This document shows positions 26,961-34,975 of a stretch of DNA of 64,000 nt, one piece after another. This stretch comes from Bacteroidaceae bacterium (lineage in GTDB: Bacteria; Bacteroidota; Bacteroidia; Bacteroidales; Bacteroidaceae): NCBI GenBank assembly GCA_017619585.1, contig JAFZSA010000044.1, positions 1 through 64,000 of the forward strand, in the 5' to 3' direction. Below the pieces are notes generated by a model. It was given only the letters and a program-made list of their open reading frames with translations, made no database searches and was not told where the DNA came from. Numbering within the stretch: position 1 is the stretch's first letter; the number at the start of each line of letters is the position of its first letter. The position numbers and the translations under genes were made by a program.

Positions 26961-27020
26961 TCGTAATAACGACATAACGTAATAACGAAAAGGCCGCCAA
27001 TCGGAATAACGAAATAACGA
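26961..27020. repeat. Short AATAACGA repeats between GH3 and GH5
   Basis: CGTAATAACGA occurs at about 26962 and 26978, and AATAACGA-like copies at about 27004 and 27012, giving four copies in 60 bp directly before the GH5 start. No -7 box is visible, so GH5 is probably read from the GH3 promoter. Confidence 0.6.
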
Positions 27021-27025
27021 ATACA

Positions 27026-28189
27026 ATGAAAGCAAAAACTATTAATACTATTCTCTTCTGCTGTATGCTTTCCGTAGCATACGCTCAGCCAACAGCCAAG
27101 GAATGGAACGCAGGCGTAGTCGGATGGAATCTGGGTAACCAACTGGAGTGTTCAGCACCTGGTCAGGATGGAGAAACCATGCTCATCAGCATGGCAGACA
27201 ACAGCATCAAGGCAGAGACTGCATGGGGTAATCCCGTAGTAACCAAGAAACTCATCAAGGCCGTAAAGGATGCCGGATTCAATGCAGTACGTATCCCCAT
27301 TCGCTGGCAATGCCATATAACCAATCCTATGGCTATGAGTATAGACAAAGCCTGGATGGCACGCGTGAAAGAGATTGTTGACTGGTGTCTGGCTGCTGAT
27401 CTGAAGGTGATTATCAACACGCATCACGACAAATGGTTGGAAGGCCAGCTCACCAATCAGTACAAGGAAGAGAACAACCAGAAATTGGCCCTTCTGTGGC
27501 TGAATATCGCCAGCGAATTTATCACCTATGATTACAGAGTAGCCTTTGCAGGCACCAACGAGGTACATATCCGCGACAACTGGGGGAAGCCTGAGGCAGA
27601 GAATCTGGCCATTCAGAACTCCTACAACCAGACCTTCGTTGATGTGGTTCGTGCCACAGGCGGAAATAATGCAAAGCGTCACCTTATTGTACAAACCTAC
27701 GCCTGCAATGCAGAGTTCGGTCTCAACAACGGGGACTTCATCATACCCACAGATGCTGAAGGGAACGGCAATGACTACATGAGCGTAGAATTCCATTATT
27801 ACAATCCATGGGACTATGCGGGCGAGGGTAAGTTCAATTTCTGGGGAGAGCCCTTCAAAGACAAAGGCGAGACTTCACCCAGCAACGAGAAGACCATGAC
27901 TGATTTCTTTGACCATCTTGTGGATACATGGGGCCAAAAAGGGTTAGGTCTCGTGATGGGCGAATGGGGTGTTACCGACCGACAAAAAAGCGGCCTTACC
28001 GATGCCATCCATGAGAATATGACGTATTACTGTCATTTCCTGGTCAGCGAAGCCAAGAAGCGCGGTATCTCAACCTTTGTGTGGGACAATAACCACTTTG
28101 GCAGCGGAACAGACAAGTTTGGAATCATTGATCGCGAACATGGATTGAAGGTGAAAGCGCCCTGGATTCTACAAGGCATTATGCTGTAA
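27026..28189 (+). CDS. GH5 family endo-beta-glucanase-type hydrolase
   Basis: Cleaves internal beta-linkages in glucans (cellulose, mixed-linkage glucan, xyloglucan or mannan are all possible in GH5). 387 residues, signal peptide ending AYAQ near residue 21. The barrel shows the family pattern: GWNLGNQLE, FNAVRIPIRW, INTHHD, acid/base E179 in AGTNEV and nucleophile E313 in MGEWG. It is single-domain with no carbohydrate-binding module and no lipobox, so likely periplasmic unless exported otherwise. It follows GH3 and precedes the SusC promoter region, so it belongs to the beta-glucan locus. Confidence 0.92.
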   Translation: MKAKTINTILFCCMLSVAYAQPTAKEWNAGVVGWNLGNQLECSAPGQDGETMLISMADNSIKAETAWGNPVVTKKLIKAVKDAGFNAVRIPIRWQCHITNPMAMSIDKAWMARVKEIVDWCLAADLKVIINTHHDKWLEGQLTNQYKEENNQKLALLWLNIASEFITYDYRVAFAGTNEVHIRDNWGKPEAENLAIQNSYNQTFVDVVRATGGNNAKRHLIVQTYACNAEFGLNNGDFIIPTDAEGNGNDYMSVEFHYYNPWDYAGEGKFNFWGEPFKDKGETSPSNEKTMTDFFDHLVDTWGQKGLGLVMGEWGVTDRQKSGLTDAIHENMTYYCHFLVSEAKKRGISTFVWDNNHFGSGTDKFGIIDREHGLKVKAPWILQGIML

Positions 28190-28249
28190 AATATATTTAG
28201 AAGTCTGAAATCTATCAGAAAGGGGGTAAAAACTGACATTTTTCAGGTA

Positions 28250-28278
28250 TCAAACCCATTTTGAAGGCTTTCAAACCC
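28250..28278 (+). promoter_or_regulatory. Candidate activator site: TCAAACCC direct repeats 21 bp apart
   Basis: TCAAACCC occurs at 28250-28257 and again at 28271-28278, exactly two helical turns apart. The second copy occupies the -33 region of the susC promoter. This is the geometry expected for an AraC-type activator bound as a direct-repeat dimer. Binding is inferred, not shown. Confidence 0.45.
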
Positions 28279-28298
28279 CTTTATATCCGTTTTGATTT

Positions 28299-28306
28299 TA
28301 ACTTTG
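28299..28306 (+). promoter_or_regulatory. susC promoter -7 box
   Basis: TAACTTTG, 74 bp before the SusC ATG, with no -33 TTTG; TCAAACCC lies at that place instead. Confidence 0.65.
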
Positions 28307-28379
28307 CAGTACAAACCTGTGAATCCAGAATCATCAAAAACCATAAAAATACATAATATAATTTTAAACAAAAACTAAC

Positions 28380-31300
28380 ATGAAGAAAAAGAGAATGCTT
28401 CTCTGTCTGCTTAGCGCAGGCATGATGTGGATGCCCATTACGGTCATCGCTGCTACCACAAATGGTAGTGACAGTATGACAGCGGCAGCCCCTGAAGATG
28501 ACCAGGTCATTACTGGTACAATTGAGGATGACCTTGGTCCGTTAATCGGAGCAACAGTAAAAGTACAAGGTACATCTAACGGTACTCTTACTGACATGGA
28601 CGGAAAATTCCGCCTTAATTGTAAACCCGGAGACATACTCCTTATCAGTTACGTTGGCTATACCCCCAAGACTGTCAAGGCACAGCCAGGAATGAAAGTC
28701 ACAATGCAAGAAGACAAGACCGAGCTTAGCGAAGTCGTTGTCACAGCTCTTGGTATCAAGCGAGACCGCAAGGCACTGGGTTATGGTGTTTCCGAGATAA
28801 AAGGAGAAGAACTGACCAAGGCCAAGGAGACCAATGTCATCAACTCACTGGCTGGTAAGGTTGCCGGTCTTGTTGTACAGAACACTGCTGGTGGTCCCTC
28901 TGGTTCTACTCACGTACAGTTGCGTGGTACCACAGAGATGACAGGCAACAACCAACCTCTCTACGTCATTGACGGTGTACCCTTGGATAACACCAACTTC
29001 GGTGGCGGTGCAACAGCTGAGGGCGGTTACGACCTGGGCGATGGTATCTCTGCCATCAATCCCGATGACATCGAGAATATGACAGTACTGAAGGGTCCTG
29101 CCGCTTCAGCCCTCTATGGTAGCCGTGCTTCTCATGGCGTAATCCTTATCACAACCAAGAAAGCTGACAAGGAGAAGATTTCCGTAGAGTATAATGGTTC
29201 TCTTACCTTTGACACACAAGCCGCTAACTGGGATAACATCCAGCAGATCTACGGTCAGGGCGACCATGGCAAGTATATTACCTCTGGTCGTAATGCCACC
29301 AACATGAGCTGGGGTCCCAAGGCTGACGAGTACTCTCATTACTACGAGTTCGACGGCCAGTATCACCCATACAGCATTGTTCCCAACAATGCCAGCGGAT
29401 TCTTCCGTACCGGTCTGACAGCGCAGAACACAGCTATTATCTCTGCCAGCTCTGGCAAGACAGGCATGCGATTCTCTTTCACCGATATGCGTAACAAGGA
29501 TATCCTGCCCAACAGCGACATGAACCGCGACAATTTCAACCTGCGTGTCAACACCTCATTAGGCAAGTTGGATTTGGACTTTACTGCTAACTATACACGC
29601 GAGGGCGTTAACAACCGTCCTGCCCTGGCAAGTGCTACCACCAACGTCGGTAAGAACCTGATGACACTGGCTACTACCTTTGATCAGGCATGGCTCCAGC
29701 ACTATCAGAACGAAGACGGCACCTATGCCGACTGGAACGGCTTGCAGATCTACAACGTAAACCCCTATTGGGATCTTTATAAGAATTCCAACGAATCCAG
29801 CAAGAATGTCTACCGCTTCGCTGGCAAGGCTATATACAATATCAACTCGCATTTGAAGATTCAGGGTACCATTGGTACAGACATTAACAACATGAACTTT
29901 ATGGAGTACATCGCTTATTCTTCTCCTCAGGAGCAGAAGGGTAAGATGACTACCCAGCAATACAACAACCGCACCCTGAATGCCGAGATTCTGGCTATGT
30001 ACAATAATTCCTGGGGTGACTTCGACCTGAATGCCACTGCCGGTGGTAGTATATATAAGGTAGATAACAAGACATCCATTGCACTGGGTAAGGAAGAGGT
30101 ATTCAGAGACCTGAAGTCAATAAGCAACTACAGCCAGCAGACAGCACACGAAGATATGTACAACAAGCAGATTAATTCTCTTTACGGTAGTGCAAGTCTG
30201 GGCTATAAGCACACCTACTACGTTGATGCAACGGTACGTGGTGATAAGTCCTCTACCCTGCCCTCAGGCAATAACATCTATGTATATCCCTCTGTTTCCG
30301 GAAGCTGGGTATTCTCAGAACTGATTCCCAACAGCGCAAAGAAATATCTGACCTTTGGTAAGTTGCGTGCATCATGGGCTGAGGTTGGTTCTGACACAGA
30401 TCCCTTCCTCTTGCAGCAATACTACAGAAATGCCAAGTTCTCCTACTCTGGCTATAACATTGCCTACATCAATGGCGACTTAGTTCCCAATTCCACACTG
30501 AAGCCAACCCGTACCCGTTCATTCGAAGTAGGTACAGAGCTGAAACTCTTCAACAACCGTCTGGGCATCGACCTCACGTATTACAACCAGACCTCTCGCG
30601 ACCAGATTATCCGTCTGGCCAACTCTTCAGCTTCCTCATTCAAGGAATCACTGGTAAATGCCGGTAAGATCAGAAACGAAGGTATAGAACTTGCCGTTAA
30701 CGGTCGTGCCTTGCAGATAAAGGACTTTGCCTGGGATCTTGGTTTCAACTTCTCTAAGAACTGGAACAAAGTACTGGAGCTGACAGAAGGCATGAACTAT
30801 TTCGAGATTGAAAAAGCTCCCTGGATGGGTGTTTCTGTAGGTGCCGAGGTTGGAGAGAACTTTGGTTCTATCAAGGGTCGCGACTTCATGAGAAACGAAC
30901 AGGGACAGATTCTGGTCAACGAAGCCGGTATGCCTATGTACGAGGATATTACCAAGACTATCGGTAATGCATCATGGGATTGGACTGGTGGTTTCTACAC
31001 TACCTTCACCTATAAGAACTTCCGCCTCTCTGCAGGTTTCGATGTTAAGGTCGGTGCTGACGTCTTCTCAATGACAATGTCTGACGCCTGCTACACAGGT
31101 AAGGACTTACGCACATTGGAAGGTCGTGAGGAATGGTACTCTTCAGAGGCTGAGCGTATACAGGCCGGCATGACGCTGGATCAGTGGCGTGAAGCAGGCA
31201 AGTGCCGTGGTTATGTTGTTGACGGAATTGTTGCCAGCACAGGCGAGAAGAACACCTATGCCATCGATCCCCAGACCTATTGGGACAATGTACGTACCAA

Positions 31301-31568
31301 TGCTGCTTCGATGTTTGTTTATGACAATTCTTACGTCAAGTGTCGCGAGATTACATTTACCTACAGTTTCCCCAGCAAATTGTTAGGCAACAATAAGTTC
31401 GTGAAGAGTCTCGACCTCTCATTTGTGGCACGTAACCCCTTCATGATCTGGAAGAATATTCCCAATATCGATCCTGACTCCAACTACAGTAGCACAGGTA
31501 TGGGACTTGAATATGGTTCACTGCCCTCACGCCGTAGCTTTGGTTTGAATGTTAATATGAAGTTCTAA
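28380..31568 (+). CDS. SusC/RagA-family TonB-dependent outer-membrane transporter
   Basis: Imports glycan fragments across the outer membrane together with the SusD lid. 1062 residues. The signal peptide ends near AIAAT (about 25). The carboxypeptidase-like regulatory domain follows (about 43-120; GATVKVQGTSNGTLTD, LLISYVGY). Next are the plug (about 130-260, with LSEVVVTALG, LRGTTEMTGN, PLYVIDGVP, LKGPAASALYGSRA) and a 22-strand barrel ending in aromatic NVNMKF. Transcribed with susD and the surface binding lipoprotein. The promoter region has a candidate regulator site. Confidence 0.96.
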   Translation: MKKKRMLLCLLSAGMMWMPITVIAATTNGSDSMTAAAPEDDQVITGTIEDDLGPLIGATVKVQGTSNGTLTDMDGKFRLNCKPGDILLISYVGYTPKTVKAQPGMKVTMQEDKTELSEVVVTALGIKRDRKALGYGVSEIKGEELTKAKETNVINSLAGKVAGLVVQNTAGGPSGSTHVQLRGTTEMTGNNQPLYVIDGVPLDNTNFGGGATAEGGYDLGDGISAINPDDIENMTVLKGPAASALYGSRASHGVILITTKKADKEKISVEYNGSLTFDTQAANWDNIQQIYGQGDHGKYITSGRNATNMSWGPKADEYSHYYEFDGQYHPYSIVPNNASGFFRTGLTAQNTAIISASSGKTGMRFSFTDMRNKDILPNSDMNRDNFNLRVNTSLGKLDLDFTANYTREGVNNRPALASATTNVGKNLMTLATTFDQAWLQHYQNEDGTYADWNGLQIYNVNPYWDLYKNSNESSKNVYRFAGKAIYNINSHLKIQGTIGTDINNMNFMEYIAYSSPQEQKGKMTTQQYNNRTLNAEILAMYNNSWGDFDLNATAGGSIYKVDNKTSIALGKEEVFRDLKSISNYSQQTAHEDMYNKQINSLYGSASLGYKHTYYVDATVRGDKSSTLPSGNNIYVYPSVSGSWVFSELIPNSAKKYLTFGKLRASWAEVGSDTDPFLLQQYYRNAKFSYSGYNIAYINGDLVPNSTLKPTRTRSFEVGTELKLFNNRLGIDLTYYNQTSRDQIIRLANSSASSFKESLVNAGKIRNEGIELAVNGRALQIKDFAWDLGFNFSKNWNKVLELTEGMNYFEIEKAPWMGVSVGAEVGENFGSIKGRDFMRNEQGQILVNEAGMPMYEDITKTIGNASWDWTGGFYTTFTYKNFRLSAGFDVKVGADVFSMTMSDACYTGKDLRTLEGREEWYSSEAERIQAGMTLDQWREAGKCRGYVVDGIVASTGEKNTYAIDPQTYWDNVRTNAASMFVYDNSYVKCREITFTYSFPSKLLGNNKFVKSLDLSFVARNPFMIWKNIPNIDPDSNYSSTGMGLEYGSLPSRRSFGLNVNMKF

Positions 31569-31600
31569 AAGCCCCCTCCATCTCCCCCCGAGGGGGAGAG
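31569..31600. repeat. G/C-rich hairpin repeat, copy A (after susC stop)
   Basis: Directly after the susC TAA, the sense strand reads AAGCCCCCTCC ATCT then a CTCCCCC/GGGGGAG hairpin (31582-31598). It is one copy of the dispersed repeat described in the findings and lies between susC and susD. Confidence 0.85.
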
Positions 31601-31649
31601 ATAGGCGTTAGACTTTAAATATATGAATTGAATTAAACAGAACACAAAG

Positions 31650-33440
31650 ATGAAAAAGAATATAATAAAAATTGCAGCCTTCTTGCTAATAGCTCTCCCA
31701 CTCGGGGGAGTCGGAGGGGGGCTTTTATCCTCTTGCAGTGACAGCTATATGGAGGACCTGAATACTGACAAGTCCAAGACATCTGTCTCAGAACCTGCCT
31801 ATCAGCTTACCTTTGCGCTTCTCTCCACATACGGAAGTTTCGGCTCTATGGAAGCTGTGCGTGCCTATGTAGCTCCCTATACCCAAATGTATGGCGGTAG
31901 TTGGAACTCTGCTAATGCGGGCGGTGCCAACCTTTACAAAAACGACGTGTCTCAGTCTCTTTGGAATGTACATTACCAGAATGGCATCAAGAACCTGGTA
32001 GATGCCGAGTACAACTGCCAGAACGACAAGGCTATGCTGGGTGCCATCCGACTGCACAAGGCATACCTGTTTAACATCCTCACCGATGTCTATGGCGACA
32101 TCCCCGTAACACAAGCAGGAAAAGCTGCTCACGGGGGCATCATCACACCTGAATATGACAGGCAGGAAGATATCTACAACTATCTTTTCGACGAAATTGA
32201 TGCCAGTATCGAGCTCTTCCGTCAGGACCTGAATTCACTGACCCTCAAGAAGGCCGACGTAACCTCAATGGGCGGTGACGTGAAGATGTGGATTCGCTAT
32301 GCTAACTCATTCAAGATGCGTCTGGCCATGCGTATCTCTGATATAGCTCCCGAATTGGCCAAGACCAAGTTCCTGGAGGCTATGCAGGAGGAAGGTGCAC
32401 TTGACCCCATAGAGAACGCCTACGTAAAGTATCTGCACCAGCCCTTCACCTTCGAATCAAGCAACGAAGATGTGGACTTCCGCGTCAACGCCTTTGCCGA
32501 GATTATCTACGGTCAGGACAAGACACAGCCCACAGGCTTTGGTATGACACTGTATGACTATCTTCGCGACGAGAAAGACCCACGTCTGCATCACTATTGC
32601 CGTTTCATCAACGATAACTTCCGCGACAACACCGATCCACGTATCGGTCGTGAGGACTTCACCGAGGAAGTACTGGCTGCAGAATACGATGGTGACGACA
32701 ACACAAAGGGTGTACAGATGGTACCAGCTTGCTGGGCTTGGTATGACCAGGATCAGGGATATTTCCCCTGGCCCAATGCAGATTGCGTGACTAAGAGCCA
32801 GCATTATCAGGAGTTCATAGCCGGAAGAGAAAAGGATGAGGTTTCTGACTATTACTACAAGACTGTACGCGGTAGCGTAGCTACAGAGTATGTACTACCT
32901 GAAACACCCGGTATGCTGATAAGTGGCGCAGAGGTTTGCTTCCTGAAGGCTGAAGCTGCTGTGAACGGATGGATTAACGAGGATGCCAATGCTCTTTATC
33001 AGCGTGGTATAGAGGTAGCCATCGGTACCGTTCACAACAAAGTTTATGCTCAGACAAGCACTGTTAGTACCACCGAGATTGCAGAATACGTGGCCAGCCA
33101 CACCCTTAGCACCGAATCCGAGAAGGCCAAGGAGCAGATCAACACTCAGGCATGGTTTCTGCACTTTGCTAACCCGTTGGAGGCATGGGCTAACCTGCGC
33201 AGAAGCGACTACCCCGCCCTCTACGAGCGTACACAGTTCGGCCAGGGACAGAACGGCTATCAGGACATGGAGAATAACATGAGCCAGCCTGTACGTCTGT
33301 ACTATCCTCAGGAGGAGAACGAATACAACCACGACAACTACCACGAAGTCATCGACAACCGTATGAAAGGTTTCAGTTGGCACAAGCGTATGTGGTGGGA
33401 CACCAAGGAGCAGAACTACAAAACATATGTTCGGAACTAA
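31650..33440 (+). CDS. SusD/RagB-family nutrient-binding lipoprotein
   Basis: Surface-exposed glycan-binding lid of the SusC channel. 596 residues with lipobox LLSSC, acylated Cys29, followed by acidic residues (SDSYMEDLN) that favour surface export in Bacteroidetes. The helical TPR core is recognisable, with YNCQNDKAMLGAIR, YLFNILTDVYGDIP and the C-terminal WAN-L-RSDYPALY region. The type resembles the SusD-like group 2 lipoproteins. Remarkably, the signal peptide core LPLGGVGGGLL is encoded by a reversed copy of the dispersed G/C hairpin repeat (31693-31727). It lies 81 bp after susC and 81 bp before the next lipoprotein gene. Confidence 0.94.
   Translation: MKKNIIKIAAFLLIALPLGGVGGGLLSSCSDSYMEDLNTDKSKTSVSEPAYQLTFALLSTYGSFGSMEAVRAYVAPYTQMYGGSWNSANAGGANLYKNDVSQSLWNVHYQNGIKNLVDAEYNCQNDKAMLGAIRLHKAYLFNILTDVYGDIPVTQAGKAAHGGIITPEYDRQEDIYNYLFDEIDASIELFRQDLNSLTLKKADVTSMGGDVKMWIRYANSFKMRLAMRISDIAPELAKTKFLEAMQEEGALDPIENAYVKYLHQPFTFESSNEDVDFRVNAFAEIIYGQDKTQPTGFGMTLYDYLRDEKDPRLHHYCRFINDNFRDNTDPRIGREDFTEEVLAAEYDGDDNTKGVQMVPACWAWYDQDQGYFPWPNADCVTKSQHYQEFIAGREKDEVSDYYYKTVRGSVATEYVLPETPGMLISGAEVCFLKAEAAVNGWINEDANALYQRGIEVAIGTVHNKVYAQTSTVSTTEIAEYVASHTLSTESEKAKEQINTQAWFLHFANPLEAWANLRRSDYPALYERTQFGQGQNGYQDMENNMSQPVRLYYPQEENEYNHDNYHEVIDNRMKGFSWHKRMWWDTKEQNYKTYVRN
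31693..31727. repeat. G/C-rich hairpin repeat, copy B (inside susD signal peptide)
   Basis: CTCTCCCACTCGGGGGAGTC followed by GGAGGGGGGCTTTTA is nearly the reverse complement of copy A. It is in frame and encodes LPLGGVGGGLL just before the lipobox Cys. Confidence 0.9.
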
Positions 33441-33480
33441 TAACCCCTCTCTCTATCCCTCCCTCCAAAAAGGGAGGGTA
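33441..33480. repeat. G/C-rich hairpin repeat, copy C (after susD stop)
   Basis: Starts at the susD stop: ACCCCTCTCTCTAT then a CCCTCCC/GGGAGGG hairpin (33457-33478). A more diverged copy of the same pattern as copy A, in the same orientation to its upstream gene. Confidence 0.7.
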
Positions 33481-33521
33481 CAAACAGAAAAAACAACAAC
33501 AAAAACAGAAGCTATAAAGAT

Positions 33522-34913
33522 ATGAAAAAGAATTTTGCAAAATATTTGGTTTATATGCTGACAGTTCTCCCCTTAGCGGGAGTTGGAGGGGGGCTCCTTA
33601 CAAGCTGTGCCAATCAGGACCCTTTCATCACAGCAGGACCAGACGATACTCCACGATTCCTGGCTCCTTCTTCCATTGAAGGAAATGTGCAGACCAGCGT
33701 AAGCCAAACTCGTGAGGAGACATTCTCAATGGATATTGTGGTAACTCCTGCCAAATATACCACCATAGAATGGATTGCCGACGGACATGTACTGGGCACG
33801 GGAACCTTCTTCTCCGGACAGTTCGAGGCAGGTAACTATGATTTGTATATCAAAGCCACCACACAGGCAGGCAAAGAGGCACACCGCATCGTAAAACTGT
33901 CGGTAAGTGCTTTGGCAGACGACCCTTCATTTAACAACAAGGAGAAGAATCGTTGGTTGAATCCTGGCCAGCCCCTCACTATCGAAGGTAAGAATCTGGC
34001 TGGTGTCAGTTCACTTATCTTCACTCCCGTCATCGAGGAAGAGACACTTCTTGCAGACGAGACTACAGAGGTTAGTTGCGTGAGCAGCGAGGACGGCAAC
34101 AATGTAACAGCAACCTTGCCCGAAGATATGCCTGTAGGGTCATACCGTGTATCAGCCGTGAATAACGATGGCGAGCGTTTTGGTATGGGACTGGTAACCG
34201 TATCAAACGATACGTACGTAGAAGGCGATGTCGTTGAAGTTGCACTTTGGGAAGGTAACCAGGCCATCGACTGGAATGCCGACCTCTGCAAGATTACTGC
34301 CGAACAGATGGCTGACGTACCTGTGGGTACCGAGATTAAGGTTTACTACACGACTCCAGAGGCTGAGTATCATGCTATGCGTATCACCACACCATGGTGG
34401 GGAGATACTCCAGAGGATAATCTTGTGGCTCAGTTCGACATCACTAGCGAAACTCCCAATCCTTTCATCTTCGTCTATGACGATCATTGCAAGGCACTGG
34501 TAGAAGAGCGCGGAGCCATCTCACTGGTGGGCTTTGGTTACACCGTACAGAAAGTGGCCTTCGACAAGAAGGTTGGCGAGACCGTTCTTTGGGAAGACGG
34601 CCCCGTGACCATCGATTGGAATGCCGATCTCTGCAAGCTGTCTACAGAACTGATGGCTGCTGTACCCGTGGGTGCTACCATCTATGTGTATTACGATATG
34701 CCAGAGGCTGAGTATCATGCCATGCGCATCACTACCCCCTGGTGGGGAGATACTCCAGAGGATAATCTCGTAGCCCAATTCGACCTGACCGATGAAACGC
34801 CCACCCCCTTCGAGTTCACCTACGACCAGCACTGCAAGGATCTTGTGGATGAACGCGGAGCAATGAGTCTGGTAGGCTTCGGCTATCGTGTCAGCAAGAT
34901 TACTTTCAAATAA
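33522..34913 (+). CDS. Surface glycan-binding lipoprotein with a duplicated C-terminal domain
   Basis: 463 residues, lipobox LLTSC with acylated Cys29. An Ig-like domain (about 45-130) and an IPT/TIG-like domain (about 133-228) precede two copies of a domain of about 110 residues: 238-347 and 353-462. Both copies start (A/V)LWE(G/D), share IDWNADLCK and the 19-residue block ITTPWWGDTP... (288-306 and 403-421), and end SLVGFGY.V.K..F. Exposed Trp pairs (PWWG) suggest sugar stacking. The place after susD, usual for SusE-type proteins, supports glycan binding. The binding domain matches no family I can name with confidence. The signal peptide carries repeat copy D. It is last gene of the locus. 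Confidence 0.85.
   Translation: MKKNFAKYLVYMLTVLPLAGVGGGLLTSCANQDPFITAGPDDTPRFLAPSSIEGNVQTSVSQTREETFSMDIVVTPAKYTTIEWIADGHVLGTGTFFSGQFEAGNYDLYIKATTQAGKEAHRIVKLSVSALADDPSFNNKEKNRWLNPGQPLTIEGKNLAGVSSLIFTPVIEEETLLADETTEVSCVSSEDGNNVTATLPEDMPVGSYRVSAVNNDGERFGMGLVTVSNDTYVEGDVVEVALWEGNQAIDWNADLCKITAEQMADVPVGTEIKVYYTTPEAEYHAMRITTPWWGDTPEDNLVAQFDITSETPNPFIFVYDDHCKALVEERGAISLVGFGYTVQKVAFDKKVGETVLWEDGPVTIDWNADLCKLSTELMAAVPVGATIYVYYDMPEAEYHAMRITTPWWGDTPEDNLVAQFDLTDETPTPFEFTYDQHCKDLVDERGAMSLVGFGYRVSKITFK
33566..33600. repeat. G/C-rich hairpin repeat, copy D (inside binding-lipoprotein signal peptide)
   Basis: TCTCCCCTTAGCGGGAGTTG then GAGGGGGGCTCCTTA, in frame, encodes LPLAGVGGGLL before the lipobox. Same orientation, frame and distance to Cys29 as copy B. 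Confidence 0.9.
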
Positions 34914-34935
34914 CTTTCCTAAAACACTAAACGAA

Positions 34936-34973
34936 AAAGTGGCTCGCACGTGATGTGTGTGAGCCACTTTTTT
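34936..34973. terminator. Terminator at the end of the beta-glucan locus
   Basis: AAAAAGTGGCTC pairs with GAGCCACTTTTTT around a CACACATCACGTGC-type loop. T tracts on both strands make it bidirectional between the converging binding-lipoprotein and C10 peptidase genes. Confidence 0.85.
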
Positions 34974-34975
34974 AT

